Part shown: positions 62,955 to 64,000 of the stretch, piece by piece
Position numbering within the stretch: position 1 is the stretch's first letter
Layout: every line of letters starts with the position of its first letter
Translations under genes and position numbers: made by a program
Assembly: GCF_000018145.1 (NCBI RefSeq)
Contig: NC_009952.1
Location: forward strand, 1,922,001-1,986,000
DNA: 64,000 nucleotides
Direction: 5' to 3'
DNA from: Dinoroseobacter shibae DFL 12 = DSM 16493
Lineage (GTDB): Bacteria; Pseudomonadota; Alphaproteobacteria; Rhodobacterales; Rhodobacteraceae
Notes under the pieces: generated by a model
What the model was told of the DNA's origin: nothing
The model's database searches: none
Seen by the model: the letters and a program-made list of their open reading frames with translations, nothing else

Positions 62955-64000
62955 ATGGTTTTCTCGACCCCCATTTTCCTTTTCGGGTTTCTGCCCGTGT
63001 TTCTCGCCGCCTATTACCTGGTGCCGCGCGCGGGGCGAAACTGGCTGATCCTGCTGGCCTCGACGCTGTTCTATGCCTGGTGGCGGACAGACGCGCTCAT
63101 CGTGCTCTACGTCGTGGCGGGCAGCAGCTATGCTGCCGCAAAGCTCGCCACGCAGACGCGCGATGCAACGGTCAAGACATGGGCCGTGCGCGCCGGTGTG
63201 GCGGTGAACCTCGCGATCCTGGGGTGGTTCAAATACACCACCTTTATCCTGGGGAACCTGAACACCGCCCTTGGCGGCGACGCCCTGACGGTGCCCGAGA
63301 TCATCCTGCCCATCGGGCTGTCCTTCCTGACCTTCCAATCCATCAGCTACATCCTTGATGTTGCGCGCGGTGACGCGCCGCCTGCGCGAAAGCTGTCGGA
63401 TTTCCTGGCCTTTTCATCGTTGTTTCCGCAACTGATCGCGGGGCCGGTGCTGCGCTACAAGGACCTTGCGCACCAGTTCGAAACGCGGGAGCACTCGGTC
63501 GCCCTGTTTTGCCGAGGCGCGCGCCGGTTCATCGAGGGCCTGGCGATGAAGCTGCTGATCGCGGACAGCGTGGCGCCCCTTGCCGATCGCATCTTCGCCC
63601 TGTCTGATCCCACCGTCGCCGAGGCGTGGCTCGGCGCGCTTGCCTACAGCATTCAGCTGCTGTTCGATTTCGCAGGCTACTCGGCCATGGCCATCGGGCT
63701 GGGTCTGATGATCGGGTTCCATTTCCCCGAGAACTTCGATGCGCCGTACACCTCGCGCTCGATCACCGAGTTCTGGCGCCGCTGGCATATCAGCCTGTCG
63801 CGCTGGCTGCGCGATTACCTCTATGTGCCGCTCGGCGGAAACCGGGGCGGACGGCTCAGGACCTACCGCAACCTGGTGCTGACCATGGTGCTGGGCGGGA
63901 TCTGGCATGGCGCCAACTGGACCTTCGTGGTCTGGGGGCTCTGGCATGGCGGGCTGATGGCGCTGGAGCGCGCGCTCGGCGCGAAACACCGCGACACCGT
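62955..64000 (+). CDS. algI: AlgI-type membrane-bound O-acyltransferase (3' end outside window)
   Basis: The frame stays open to base 64000 (348 codons, no stop). MVFSTPIFLFGFLPVFLAAY is the AlgI/MBOAT signature start. LFPQLIAGPVLRY, FWRRWHISLSRWLRDYLYVP and GGIWHGANWTFVVWGLWHG (with the catalytic His near residue 317) are all present. AlgI passes acetyl groups across the inner membrane to AlgJ/AlgX. algJ/algX may follow outside the window. Confidence 0.9.
   Translation, partial: MVFSTPIFLFGFLPVFLAAYYLVPRAGRNWLILLASTLFYAWWRTDALIVLYVVAGSSYAAAKLATQTRDATVKTWAVRAGVAVNLAILGWFKYTTFILGNLNTALGGDALTVPEIILPIGLSFLTFQSISYILDVARGDAPPARKLSDFLAFSSLFPQLIAGPVLRYKDLAHQFETREHSVALFCRGARRFIEGLAMKLLIADSVAPLADRIFALSDPTVAEAWLGALAYSIQLLFDFAGYSAMAIGLGLMIGFHFPENFDAPYTSRSITEFWRRWHISLSRWLRDYLYVPLGGNRGGRLRTYRNLVLTMVLGGIWHGANWTFVVWGLWHGGLMALERALGAKHRDT

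Overview
This window is high-GC DNA from an alphaproteobacterium, very probably a roseobacter-type member of the Rhodobacteraceae. The evidence is its gene families: DUF6314, DUF2927, a DksA with one cysteine, a split ccm locus, a purM-purN-rnd run and an in-house intergenic repeat. Most of the window is chromosomal housekeeping DNA with accessory islands. It is closed by a polysaccharide cluster that runs off the right end. There is no rRNA, CRISPR array, transposase or phage gene.

Left part (1-21.9 kb): a hydrolase-OsmC fusion (cut by the window edge), a DUF6314 protein, purB, two small secreted proteins sharing a Cys-Trp-Asp-Cys motif, fliG, a periplasmic DsrE-like protein, a three-gene cobalt nitrile hydratase/thiocyanate hydrolase-like operon, a DUF1223 protein and acnA. 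Then come cytochrome c maturation (ccmA-B-C-D-G), an Mth938-like protein, a TauE/SafE permease and yajC-secD-secF, all on the minus strand. A membrane protein and a pentapeptide-repeat protein follow in one reading frame broken by a single TAA. They sit behind four GTCGG repeats of 11-base period. serS and an MltB-type lytic transglycosylase close this part.

Middle (22-45.5 kb): a visibly AT-rich stretch holds a HEPN-like orphan and the degraded 3' end of a second glnT-like gene. Next is a minus-strand unit of XRE-cupin regulator, three glutamate-synthase-like subunits (glx/mgs type) and a type III glutamine synthetase/gamma-glutamylmethylamide synthetase. Then follow a PQQ sugar dehydrogenase with a cytochrome c, a TetR regulator facing DUF417-grx with two palindromic operators, a DUF2254 protein, a HAD protein, and a MoxR/vWA-containing run that includes a 55-aa membrane protein. 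dksA, a flavin monooxygenase, xthA, rnd, purN, purM and a CAU tRNA complete the region.

Right part (45.5-64 kb): a Sel1-like secreted protein ends inside the tRNA on the opposite strand. A sensory module follows: globin, a FIST protein (NosP-like), a LOV-containing hybrid histidine kinase (NahK/ErcS-like) and a LuxR-type regulator. An RTX protein and an alginate-type biosynthesis cluster follow: algD, algA/manC, alg8, alg44, algC, algF and the start of algI. The cluster would make GDP-mannuronate, polymerise it at the inner membrane and O-acetylate it. Its Alg44 has lost the canonical c-di-GMP-binding residues.
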